Shown here piece by piece: positions 42,247 to 48,101 of a stretch of 48,101 bases of DNA (position 1 is its first letter; each line of letters starts with the position of its first letter). Made by a program: the position numbers and the translations under genes. The notes beneath the pieces are model-generated. The model was not told the DNA's origin. It ran no database searches and saw nothing but the letters and a program-made list of their open reading frames with translations. Origin of the DNA: Candidatus Magasanikiibacteriota bacterium (GTDB lineage: Bacteria; Patescibacteriota; Patescibacteriia; Magasanikbacterales; UBA922); NCBI GenBank assembly GCA_903837125.1, contig CAILTG010000077.1, positions 1 to 48,101 of the forward strand. The letters are read 5' to 3'.

Positions 42247-43134
42247 TTAATATAAATATTTTTTATTCTTATTATGTTCTTCCAAGGTCTTGGCGTAATG
42301 CATATGTCCATCTTTACCGCTCAAAAAATACCAATAATCATTTTCTTTTGGATTTATGGATGCTTGCATAGATTCAACACTAGGGCTACAAATTGGCCCG
42401 GGCGGCAAACCTGGATATTTATAGGTATTCCACAGTGAATCAAATTGTCGTTCTTTGTTTGTAGTAAATACATTTCCTGTTTTATCTATAGCATAATGCA
42501 CACTAGAATCTACTTGAAGTGCCCAACCCTTTTTAACTCTTCTCCACAAAATATCAGATACAATTGGTCTGTCTTCATCAAACTTTGTTTCTTTTTCAAT
42601 AATACTGGCCATGGTTAAAAAATCACCAAGTGGAATTCCAGTCGACAAAATCGTGCTAGTACCAACCCAATAATCTTTGTAACCCTGATCTAAAAATTTA
42701 TTTATAACATCTGATAATTTTGCATCTGCAAATACACGATACGTTTCTGGTGCCAAAAAACCTTCCAAACTTATACCAGCATTTTTACCTGCAAACCCAG
42801 AATGTGATTCATACATTGAATAAAAATCTGAAGGACATGGTTTTGCCAATGGACTGGTGCGCAGATCTTTACTGCAATCAATATAATAAAATGTAACTGG
42901 TTCTCCTGTTAATTCATACACATTCTTAGTACTTGTTGCAAACCCCTTTGAAACCAAATACTCTGCTATCTGCCGCAAATTCCAACCAGGAATAATGGTT
43001 AAAGTAATTTCCGGCCGTGGTGGCGGCGTAATATATTTTGGATGAAGATAACGATAATAAAAAAAACAAGTTCCCATCAGAACACAAAACAACGCTATCA
43101 AACCAATAATTTTATATAATTTATCATTAGACAT
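42247..43134 (-). CDS. mltG: Endolytic murein transglycosylase MltG
   Basis: MltG cleaves nascent glycan strands and sets their length. The 295-residue protein has an N-terminal membrane anchor (about 8-27), a LysM-like subdomain (LTIIPGWNLRQIAEYLVSKG), and the YceG catalytic domain with SLEGFLAPETYRV, the catalytic Glu in MASIIEKETKFDEDRP and the late NTYKYPGLPPGPICSPS. An inserted cysteine-containing loop (about 80-110, YYIDCSKDLRTSPLAKPC) is seen in other related bacteria as far as I recall. It lies between the nucleotidyltransferase gene and queA. Confidence 0.94.
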   Translation of the reverse strand: MSNDKLYKIIGLIALFCVLMGTCFFYYRYLHPKYITPPPRPEITLTIIPGWNLRQIAEYLVSKGFATSTKNVYELTGEPVTFYYIDCSKDLRTSPLAKPCPSDFYSMYESHSGFAGKNAGISLEGFLAPETYRVFADAKLSDVINKFLDQGYKDYWVGTSTILSTGIPLGDFLTMASIIEKETKFDEDRPIVSDILWRRVKKGWALQVDSSVHYAIDKTGNVFTTNKERQFDSLWNTYKYPGLPPGPICSPSVESMQASINPKENDYWYFLSGKDGHMHYAKTLEEHNKNKKYLY

Positions 43135-43167
43135 TAATTTGACATTAGAAATTGATAATTAAAAATT
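43135..43167. other. Short AT-rich gap before mltG
   Basis: TTGACATTAGAAATTGATAA plus an AT tail resembles the 7-bp AATTGAnn repeats elsewhere. No promoter is convincing. Confidence 0.3.
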
Positions 43168-44217
43168 TTATAAATATTTTTCTTCCCCTTCTTCCTCTAT
43201 CTTCACCAACAATTCCTTAATCTCTGGTACATTATCTTTATGACAGACCAAAAGTGCATCCTTGGTGTTAATAATAATCATTCCTTCCAAACCTACCCCA
43301 GTTACCAACTTTTCCTCATCATTATAAACAAAACAGTCTTCTGAATTATGCAAAACAACTTTACCTTTCAAAAAATGTTCTTTAGGCGATTTTGCCAAAG
43401 CCTCTTTGAGCGCATACAAAGTACCAGGGTCGGACCAACCCATATCCACTTTTATCACTACTGCCTGTGAAGAATCAACATGCTCCAAAATTGCATTATC
43501 AAATGACTGAGCGATTAAATTCTGATATTCTACTTGTAATAATTTTTCATCCCTTACCATAACCAATAATTTTTCCAATAATTCTGGTTGAAATTTTTCA
43601 TACAAACCCAAAATAAAATCTAAATCAAAGACAAAATATCCGGGATTCCACAGCCACTCACCGCTACCAAACATTTTTTCACATAATTTTAATTCTGGCC
43701 GATATTTCCACCCTTTAAATTCATAAACATTACCCTCAATTTTATTTCCCAATTTAATCCAACCTAAGTTATGATTAGCAAATCTGGGTTTTTCTCCCAA
43801 AAAAACAATCCTGGCTGGATTTTCAACCACTAAATTCTCCCCTTTTTTAAGAGCTGCTCTAAATTCTTCTGGATGATCCATAAAATGGTCAGACCACAAT
43901 ACCGCCACTGGACCCTTAAGACCAGCTTTCTTTAAACGTAGTAAAGTAAGGCCAACGGCTGCCGCCAAATCACGCTTCGCTGGTTCGGTAAAAATATGCG
44001 CTGGCTCCAATTCTTTAATCTGTTCCTCTACTAAGGGCACATATTTAACATTAGTAGAAACATAAATATTTTCTAAACCAAAACCTTTTATTCGCTCCAC
44101 CGCCATTTGCAAAGTGGATTTATTATCTTTTAATTTTTCAAACTGCTTTGGCGAATTACGACGTGATAATGGCCAAAGCCTGGTACCGGCGCCGCCGGCA
44201 AAAATTACAATTTTCAT
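43168..44217 (-). CDS. manC: Mannose-1-phosphate guanylyltransferase-type nucleotidyltransferase
   Basis: Makes GDP-mannose (or a related nucleotide sugar) from sugar 1-phosphate for glycan synthesis. The 349-residue protein has the pyrophosphorylase signature FAGGAGTRLWPLSRRNSPKQ followed by F, AVLWSDHFMDHPEEF with the sugar-site Asp, the FLGEKPRFANHNLGWIKLG block, a WNPGYFVFDLDFI helix, and VIKVDMGWSDPGTLYAL. It lacks the C-terminal isomerase half found in bifunctional ManC, so it is the short form. Five bases separate it from the upstream PAP2 gene. Confidence 0.88.
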   Translation of the reverse strand: MKIVIFAGGAGTRLWPLSRRNSPKQFEKLKDNKSTLQMAVERIKGFGLENIYVSTNVKYVPLVEEQIKELEPAHIFTEPAKRDLAAAVGLTLLRLKKAGLKGPVAVLWSDHFMDHPEEFRAALKKGENLVVENPARIVFLGEKPRFANHNLGWIKLGNKIEGNVYEFKGWKYRPELKLCEKMFGSGEWLWNPGYFVFDLDFILGLYEKFQPELLEKLLVMVRDEKLLQVEYQNLIAQSFDNAILEHVDSSQAVVIKVDMGWSDPGTLYALKEALAKSPKEHFLKGKVVLHNSEDCFVYNDEEKLVTGVGLEGMIIINTKDALLVCHKDNVPEIKELLVKIEEEGEEKYL

Positions 44218-44222
44218 AATAA

Positions 44223-44792
44223 TTATTTAAATGAACTCATCAACCACACATAAACTGGTTGAAATAAATGTCCCAACAACCAAAAAGATAATAAAGAATA
44301 AATAAAAGCCAACACTATACCACCTACAATGTCCCGCGGATAATGTACACCACAATAAACCCGAGAAACTCCCACTAAAGTTGCTAAAAACAATAACAAA
44401 ACGGCAAACCAAAAGGGCGGGCTAAAAAATAAAGTTATGAACACCAACACAAAAGCAGTGGTAGTATGATCCGAAGGAAAGGCTTTCCAATTTTCTGTTG
44501 GTTTAAATAAAGTAGTAATTTCTGGAAACTGAATGCTGGGCCGCGGATGTCGCCAAACAATAGCAATTAAATAATTATCAACAAAACCAAAAAAGGCCGC
44601 CGCTAAAATAAGTTTAATAAATATTTTAAAATCCAACCCCGACAAAATTATACTCCCCCACCACAAAATTAAAATGCCTAAAACATAAATTAACCAATGG
44701 GCAGTATATAAAAACAAAAAATCACGCCATTTATTCTTTCCTAATTGACGATTAATTTTTAAAAATAATTTTTGTGACCAAGATAATAACAT
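44223..44792 (-). CDS. PAP2-family membrane phosphatase
   Basis: A 189-residue integral membrane phosphatase with about five or six helices. The three motifs of the active site are complete: IVWRHPRPS, AFPSDHTTTAF, and VSRVYCGVHYPRDIVGG. In this setting recycling of undecaprenyl pyrophosphate (BcrC/YbjG-like) is a plausible job, because it sits with mltG, femAB and a sugar nucleotidyltransferase, but phosphatidyl substrates cannot be excluded. It is the first gene of a four-gene minus-strand cluster ending in queA. Confidence 0.88.
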   Translation of the reverse strand: MLLSWSQKLFLKINRQLGKNKWRDFLFLYTAHWLIYVLGILILWWGSIILSGLDFKIFIKLILAAAFFGFVDNYLIAIVWRHPRPSIQFPEITTLFKPTENWKAFPSDHTTTAFVLVFITLFFSPPFWFAVLLLFLATLVGVSRVYCGVHYPRDIVGGIVLAFIYSLLSFWLLGHLFQPVYVWLMSSFK

Positions 44793-44804
44793 AAAATTCC
44801 TAAT

Positions 44805-44908
44805 TCATCTAATTTTCAAATTCACCTAATAAAATTAATAATATTTAATTTCTAAATTTGTTATTTGATATTTTATTAGAAATTAGGTGAATTAGAAATT
44901 AGAAATTT
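44805..44908. repeat. Phased AATTAGA repeats between femAB and the PAP2 gene
   Basis: On the right TTAGAAA, TTAGGTGAA, TTAGAAA, TTAGAAA (44876-44905) and on the left the partly complementary TAATTCA TCTAATT TTCAAATT CACCTAAT. The two sides can pair to a large hairpin. No gene is visible in the gap. Confidence 0.65.
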
Positions 44909-45875
44909 ACAAAATTTTCTTTGCTAACTGATATAACTTATAATAAAATGACTTTAGTATTATATCACAGGCTTTCGGATACTGTTTTACCCGCCCACCA
45001 AACCCTACTTTAAACCTGGTAACCCCAGTCCAAGGGTGATTAACTTCCCAACAAAAACCATTAAAACAAGTATGCTGTTTGGGATTACTATCACTCACGC
45101 TCGGCGCCACACCCCAAAAATCATAAAACTGACAACCTAATTTTTTTCCTAATTTAATTCCCTCCCATTGCAACAAATATGGAGCCATTAAATTTCGCCA
45201 ATCGCCTGATGAAGCGCCGTGCAGGTAAACAATTGTGTCGGAAGAGCTAACCAAAATATTAGTAGCAATTGGTTTCTCTTTATAATAAGCAATTAATTGG
45301 TAGACAATATTACTTTGCAACATTTTTTCATAATATTTTTTATCATGGCTTTTAAACTGATCACGTGAAGTAGTTTCTAAATTCAATTGCCAAAAAATAT
45401 CTATATTTTTCTCTTGCCTTATTTCCACGCCATGCTTTTCTGCTACATGAATATTATAGCGAGTTTTAGCATGCATACCAGTCAATATTTCATCCTCGGA
45501 CTTGGCTAAATCTAAAATTAGAGTTTGTTGAGGTTGACGATTTTTAACTAATTCAAAATTCTTAATTCTCAATTCGTAATTATTAGAGAACTCAAATCTA
45601 ACAAAAATATAATTTTGTTTTTCCAAAATACTTTTTAAACTCTGAACTAGGAACTCTGAACTAGGAACTCTAGGCAAATAAAGATACTTCAGCCCCAAGC
45701 CAAGTTGATGTTCAAACCCCTGCACCTGCCACCCCTCGCCTATCAATCTTACCACCTTATGTCCCACACTTGTCTGAAACTCTCCCCATTCAAAGGATTG
45801 CAAAAACTCAGTCTGACTCGCTTGAATGAGGCCTTTATTCCATTCTTCTTTGTTTGTACAAAATTTAATTTCCAT
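44907..45875 (-). CDS. FemAB-family peptidyltransferase (lipid II interpeptide bridge type)
   Basis: A 322-residue two-GNAT-domain enzyme expected to add an amino acid from aminoacyl-tRNA to the peptidoglycan stem peptide. Visible are FLQSFEWGEFQTSVGHKVVR (domain 1), the ILDLAKSEDEILTGMHAKTR block typical of FemAB, GASSGDWRNLMAPYLLQWEG and YDFWGVAPS (domain 2), with a C-terminal basic helix. Two stretches of the protein are encoded by 7-base repeats: FELVKN-type residues near 98-110 and SSEFLVQSLKS near 68-79. The ATG at 45875 has a -10 box six bases upstream and no ribosome binding site, so a leaderless mRNA is likely. Confidence 0.9.
   Translation of the reverse strand: MEIKFCTNKEEWNKGLIQASQTEFLQSFEWGEFQTSVGHKVVRLIGEGWQVQGFEHQLGLGLKYLYLPRVPSSEFLVQSLKSILEKQNYIFVRFEFSNNYELRIKNFELVKNRQPQQTLILDLAKSEDEILTGMHAKTRYNIHVAEKHGVEIRQEKNIDIFWQLNLETTSRDQFKSHDKKYYEKMLQSNIVYQLIAYYKEKPIATNILVSSSDTIVYLHGASSGDWRNLMAPYLLQWEGIKLGKKLGCQFYDFWGVAPSVSDSNPKQHTCFNGFCWEVNHPWTGVTRFKVGFGGRVKQYPKACDIILKSFYYKLYQLAKKIL
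45551..45585. repeat. Five 7-bp repeats (ATTCnnA) inside femAB
   Basis: ATTCAAA, ATTCTTA, ATTCTCA, ATTCGTA, ATTATTA contiguous, translated in the femAB frame as YELRIKNFEL on the minus strand. Confidence 0.8.
45638..45672. repeat. Five 7-bp repeats (AACTnnG) inside femAB
   Basis: AACTCTG, AACTAGG, AACTCTG, AACTAGG, AACTCTA contiguous; translated in the femAB frame on the minus strand as SSEFLVQSL. The AACTAGG unit also occurs in the tgt array. Confidence 0.85.
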
Positions 45876-45881
45876 GGGTAT

Positions 45882-45910
45882 ATTTTAGCTGAAAAAGCCT
45901 ATTTTAGCAA
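45882..45910 (-). promoter_or_regulatory. Leaderless-type promoter of femAB
   Basis: Minus strand: -35 TTGCTA (45905-45910), 17 bases, -10 TAAAAT (45882-45887), six bases before the ATG. Confidence 0.65.
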
Positions 45911-45926
45911 CCAACAACCCCTCCTC

Positions 45927-45955
45927 TTGATTTTATTTCATATTTAGTGTATAAT
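45927..45955 (+). promoter_or_regulatory. Promoter of rpmF-nusB
   Basis: -35 TTGATT (45927-45932), 17 bases, -10 TATAAT (45950-45955). The leader of about 70 bases ends in four or five 8-base repeats (TTTAAAAA type, 45995-46034) that reach the start codon. Confidence 0.75.
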
Positions 45956-46034
45956 ACGCCCAGTTTTGTTACCCTGACCAACCATTTGGATAGGTTTAAA
46001 AATTACAAAATTTAAAAATTTAAAAATTAATTCT

Positions 46035-46253
46035 ATGGGTCTACCTTCAAAAAAACGAACCAACCGTTCAAAAAGAGAAAGAGCAGCACATTTTGCCCTT
46101 AAAAAAACCACTGTAGGCAAATGTGAAAAATGTCAGGCTATTATTTTACCACATCACGCTTGTGCCAAATGTGGCTTTTATCGTGGTCACCAAGCCCTAA
46201 AAGTGGAAGCCAGAAATGCTAGGAGACAACGAAGAGAAAAAAGGACACAATAA
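46035..46253 (+). CDS. rpmF: 50S ribosomal protein bL32
   Basis: A 72-residue ribosomal protein with the family start MGLPSKKRTNRSKRERAAHF and the zinc ribbon CEKCQ ... CAKCGFYRG, keeping four cysteines, so this is the zinc-binding form. The basic tail (ARNARRQRREKR) fits. No Shine-Dalgarno site precedes it; the leader is a run of TTTAAAAA repeats. nusB follows after 3 bases. Confidence 0.93.
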   Translation: MGLPSKKRTNRSKRERAAHFALKKTTVGKCEKCQAIILPHHACAKCGFYRGHQALKVEARNARRQRREKRTQ

Positions 46254-46256
46254 ATT

Positions 46257-46727
46257 ATGTCAAACAGACACTTGGCCCGTTCTATCGCCATGCAAGTTTT
46301 GTACCAATGGGATTTTAAAAATCAACCCACGGCGGTTTTGCCAGCCATAATTGAACAAAATGTTCAAGAATTTGGCGATGGGCTGGAAGAAGAAAAAATA
46401 TTTATTGCAGACACCATAAATGGGGTAATTGATAATTTGGAAAAAATAGACAAAATTATCACTACCCATGCTCCAGACTGGCCAATTCAACAAATTACTC
46501 TCGTGGATCGCAACATCTTAAGAATCGGCATTTTTGAATTAAAATTCAATGATAAAATTCCAGCTAAAGTAGCTATTAATGAAGCTATAGAACTAGCTAA
46601 AAGCTATGGCGGCCAATCCTCTGGCAAATTTGTAAATGGAGTGCTGGGAGCAATTTATAATGAAATGGTGAAAAATGGAGAAATATCCGCCCTAGACGGA
46701 TCCGCCTCTGGCGGAAAACCAGAATAA
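46257..46727 (+). CDS. nusB: Transcription antitermination protein NusB
   Basis: NusB joins NusE (S10) on rRNA boxA to prevent early termination. The 156-residue protein matches the family ([64 protein letters not shown]). The last 12-15 residues ([14 protein letters not shown]) are encoded by a palindromic mini-element and are not part of the normal protein. It is coupled to rpmF; rnc follows after a 146-base repeat-rich gap. Confidence 0.94.
   Translation: MSNRHLARSIAMQVLYQWDFKNQPTAVLPAIIEQNVQEFGDGLEEEKIFIADTINGVIDNLEKIDKIITTHAPDWPIQQITLVDRNILRIGIFELKFNDKIPAKVAINEAIELAKSYGGQSSGKFVNGVLGAIYNEMVKNGEISALDGSASGGKPE
46686..46717. repeat. Palindromic element at the 3' end of nusB
   Basis: TCCGCCCTAGACGGA followed by TCCGCCTCTGGCGGA and AAA, with an inner CGGATCCG. 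The second half is nearly the same as in the pcrA 3' element (TCCGCCTTGGGCGGAAAA). Confidence 0.75.
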
Positions 46728-46739
46728 GCTAAATAATAA

Positions 46740-46870
46740 TTTAATTTTAACAATTTCAAATATCAAATTACCAATATCAAATCAATATCAAAATCCAAAG
46801 TTCAAAAAATAATTTATTTTGAAATTTGGATTTGATTGGAAATTGGAAATTTGGATTTTAACATTCCAAA
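46740..46870. repeat. Phased 7-bp repeats between nusB and rnc
   Basis: TTTCAAA, TATCAAA, TTACCAA, TATCAAA (46754-46781), then TATCAAA, ATCCAAA, GTTCAAA (46786-46806), and a facing array with TTTGGAT / TTGGAAA units. It fills the gap and can fold on itself. No gene is seen. Confidence 0.7.
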
Positions 46871-46873
46871 TTT

Positions 46874-47623
46874 ATGACAATATCAGTCTACAAAGAAAAA
46901 AACTTTAAAGAACTAGAGAAAAAAATTGGCATAAAATTTAATAATCCAGACCATTTAGTCCAGGCCTTGGTACACCGTTCTTATTTAAATGAAAACCGCG
47001 ATTTTGCTTTAGGACACAATGAACGTTTAGAATTTTTAGGAGATGCAGTACTTGAATTAGCAGTAACCGAATTTTTATTTGAAAACTATTTAAATCCCGA
47101 AGGTGAACTTACCAACTGGCGTGCTGCTTTGGTAAATGCCAAAATGTGTGCTCAAGTAGCCAACGAAATTGATTTTGAAAAATATCTATTTTTAAGCCAC
47201 GGAGAATCCAAAGACGCTGGTACCAAAGCTCGTGAATACATTTTGGCCAATGCCTTGGAAGCAGTAATTGGCTCTATTTACATAGATCAGGGCTGGGATA
47301 TGGCAAAACAATTTGTTACTCGCTGGGTTATTACTAAACTTCCAGAAGTACTAGAAATGGGACTGTGGATGGATCCTAAATCCAGATTCCAAGAAACTGC
47401 CCAAGAATTGATTGGTCTTACTCCTACTTATAAAGTACTCGAGGAAAGCGGACCTGACCATGATAAACGTTTTGTAATTGGAGTTTATTTAGACAAAGAA
47501 CAAATAGCCCAAGGCGAAGGAACCAGCAAACAAGAAGCACAAGTGGATGCCGCTGAAAAGGCTTTAAAAGTAAAAGGTTGGAAAGGTCCAAAGATAGATA
47601 TTTTGAAAGTTGATAAACAATAG
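46874..47623 (+). CDS. rnc: Ribonuclease III
   Basis: Double-strand-specific RNase for rRNA and mRNA processing. The 249-residue protein has the catalytic signature NERLEFLGDAVLELAV, the second acidic cluster ILANALEAVIGSIYIDQGW, and a C-terminal double-stranded RNA-binding domain (about 167-237: FQETAQELIGLTPTYKVLEE; QEAQVDAAEKALK). All catalytic acids are present. It is read from the ATG at 46874, directly behind the repeat-filled gap; the stop codon lies in a palindrome TAGAGTTT / AAACTCTA before tRNA-Lys. Confidence 0.95.
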   Translation: MTISVYKEKNFKELEKKIGIKFNNPDHLVQALVHRSYLNENRDFALGHNERLEFLGDAVLELAVTEFLFENYLNPEGELTNWRAALVNAKMCAQVANEIDFEKYLFLSHGESKDAGTKAREYILANALEAVIGSIYIDQGWDMAKQFVTRWVITKLPEVLEMGLWMDPKSRFQETAQELIGLTPTYKVLEESGPDHDKRFVIGVYLDKEQIAQGEGTSKQEAQVDAAEKALKVKGWKGPKIDILKVDKQ

Positions 47624-47639
47624 AGTTTAAAAACTCTAC

Positions 47640-47716
47640 GCGCTGCTAGCTCAACTGGCTAGAGCAGGGGCCTCTTAAGCCCAAGGTTCCGGGTTCGATT
47701 CCCGGGCGGCGCACCA
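47640..47716 (+). tRNA. tRNA-Lys (CTT anticodon)
   Basis: Seventy-seven bases with encoded CCA. Acceptor GCGCTGC / GCGGCGC (one G-U), D-arm GCTC / GAGC, anticodon stem GGGGC / GCCCA (outermost pair G-A) with loop CTCTTAA (anticodon CTT), T-arm CCGGG TTCGATT CCCGG. Confidence 0.93.
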
Positions 47717-47718
47717 TG

Positions 47719-47797
47719 AACATGACACAAAATACACATAAAAAAATACACTGTCTAACCAAAATTTGTATTTTAATCCATGTATATTGTATCGTGT
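47719..47797. repeat. Inverted pair of a repeat also found at the queA end
   Basis: An inverted copy at 47719-47750 and a direct copy at 47766-47797 flank a 15-base centre. The direct copy shares TTGTATTTT...TGTATATTGTATC with 41111-41142. The pair lies exactly between two tRNA genes. Confidence 0.6.
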
Positions 47798-47801
47798 TTT
47801 A

Positions 47802-47876
47802 GCCTCTGTCGTTCAACGGATAGGACAACAGCCTTCGAAGCTGTATATGCGGGTTCGATTCCTGCCGGGGGCACCA
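47802..47876 (+). tRNA. tRNA-Arg (TCG anticodon)
   Basis: Seventy-five bases with encoded CCA. Acceptor GCCTCTG / CGGGGGC (two G-U), D-arm GTTC / GGAC, anticodon stem ACAGC / GCTGT with loop CTTCGAA (anticodon TCG), T-arm GCGGG TTCGATT CCTGC. Confidence 0.93.
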
Positions 47877-47891
47877 TAATCAAAGAGTCAG

Positions 47892-48057
47892 GGATTTTTC
47901 CGACCAGTTGCCTCGCGTGAAGCAGGGCGTCCCACGGATTTTTCCCCTCGAACAAGACAACATTTTCCCCCTCGATTGACAGGGGGTTTTTGTTTAATTT
48001 TGGCGATTTTTCCCCCGCGATTGGTAAACTACTTACGGATTTTTCCCCCACGATTTT
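47892..48057. repeat. Five spaced copies of GATTTTTCCCCC
   Basis: Copies near 47892, 47935, 47961, 48003 and 48035; the last two read CGATTTTTCCCCCGCGATT and CGGATTTTTCCCCCACGATT. Spacing is irregular. The array may go on beyond the window. No gene is recognisable in 47877-48101. Confidence 0.65.
47967..47995 (+). terminator. Terminator downstream of tRNA-Arg
   Basis: CCCCC / GGGGG with loop TCGATTGACA, then TTTTTGTTT. It uses the C-run of one of the GATTTTTCCCCC copies as its stem. Confidence 0.7.
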
Positions 48058-48101
48058 GGTTGGCTGAATGGTGATGGTTCGGGCGGTGAGGAGGAGGTTC
48101 G

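Noticed and set aside
47773-48051. Minus-strand 92-codon frame with the phrase PPAGIEPAYTASK
   Set aside because: It is the antisense translation of tRNA-Arg, a well-known kind of false gene, and continues through the repeat tail.
47892-48057. CRISPR array
   Set aside because: Units are short, unequal and irregularly spaced; no cas gene is visible.

Overview
The window looks like a chromosomal piece of a Candidate Phyla Radiation (Patescibacteria, probably Parcubacteria-like) bacterium. Reasons: strongly AT-rich genes, very large surface proteins that begin with a pilin-like membrane hairpin, thrombospondin type 3 repeat proteins, palindromic elements inserted in frame into housekeeping genes, and core genes in short tight operons. 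UGA ends genes such as ybeY and queA, so the recoded UGA of Gracilibacteria/SR1 does not apply.

Layout. From 62 to 28532 almost everything is on the minus strand and reads lepB, hisS, rpsU, yqeY, a 770-residue envelope protein, a 4662-residue giant envelope protein, three small thrombospondin-repeat membrane proteins, ybeY, dgkA, ftsA, ftsZ, nrdR, a small membrane protein and an ABC exporter. From 28620 to 31150 there is an RNA-rich, gene-poor accessory stretch: tRNA-Ile and tRNA-Val behind one good promoter, an unidentified structured RNA of about 165 nt with its own promoter and terminator, a 69-residue orphan gene, a 41-residue cysteine-containing peptide gene with its own terminator, ndk, and a very GC-rich 89-residue orphan gene transcribed divergently from ndk. 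From 31162 to 37273 come a DUF4349 protein, a small orphan, a UvrD/PcrA helicase and a C39-like peptidase on the minus strand, then tgt-rlmH on plus. From 37319 to 42243 there are a coiled-coil protein, a queuosine-precursor transporter, an orphan polytopic membrane protein with unusual composition, an HD hydrolase and queA. From 42247 to 45875 an envelope cluster follows (mltG, manC-type nucleotidyltransferase, PAP2 phosphatase, FemAB). The right end carries rpmF-nusB-rnc, tRNA-Lys and tRNA-Arg, then a repeat-rich tail.

How they work together. FtsA/FtsZ, MltG, FemAB, PAP2 phosphatase, DgkA-like kinase, signal peptidase and the giant proteins form a cell-division and envelope theme. Tgt, QueA and the YhhQ-type transporter form a partial queuosine route: import or insertion of precursor and conversion to epoxyqueuosine. 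RlmH, YbeY, NusB, RNase III, HisRS, bS21 and bL32 serve translation and RNA processing.

Most unusual signals: (1) the structured RNA gene near 29000-29168; (2) phased degenerate direct repeats with 7-, 8- or 9-bp period at many loci, some in frame inside tgt and femAB; (3) palindromic mini-elements in pcrA, queA and nusB; (4) several orphan monocistrons with codon use unlike the host; (5) the paired giant proteins sharing a pilin-like N-terminus; (6) promoters whose -10 box sits 6-7 bases before the start codon, suggesting leaderless mRNAs.
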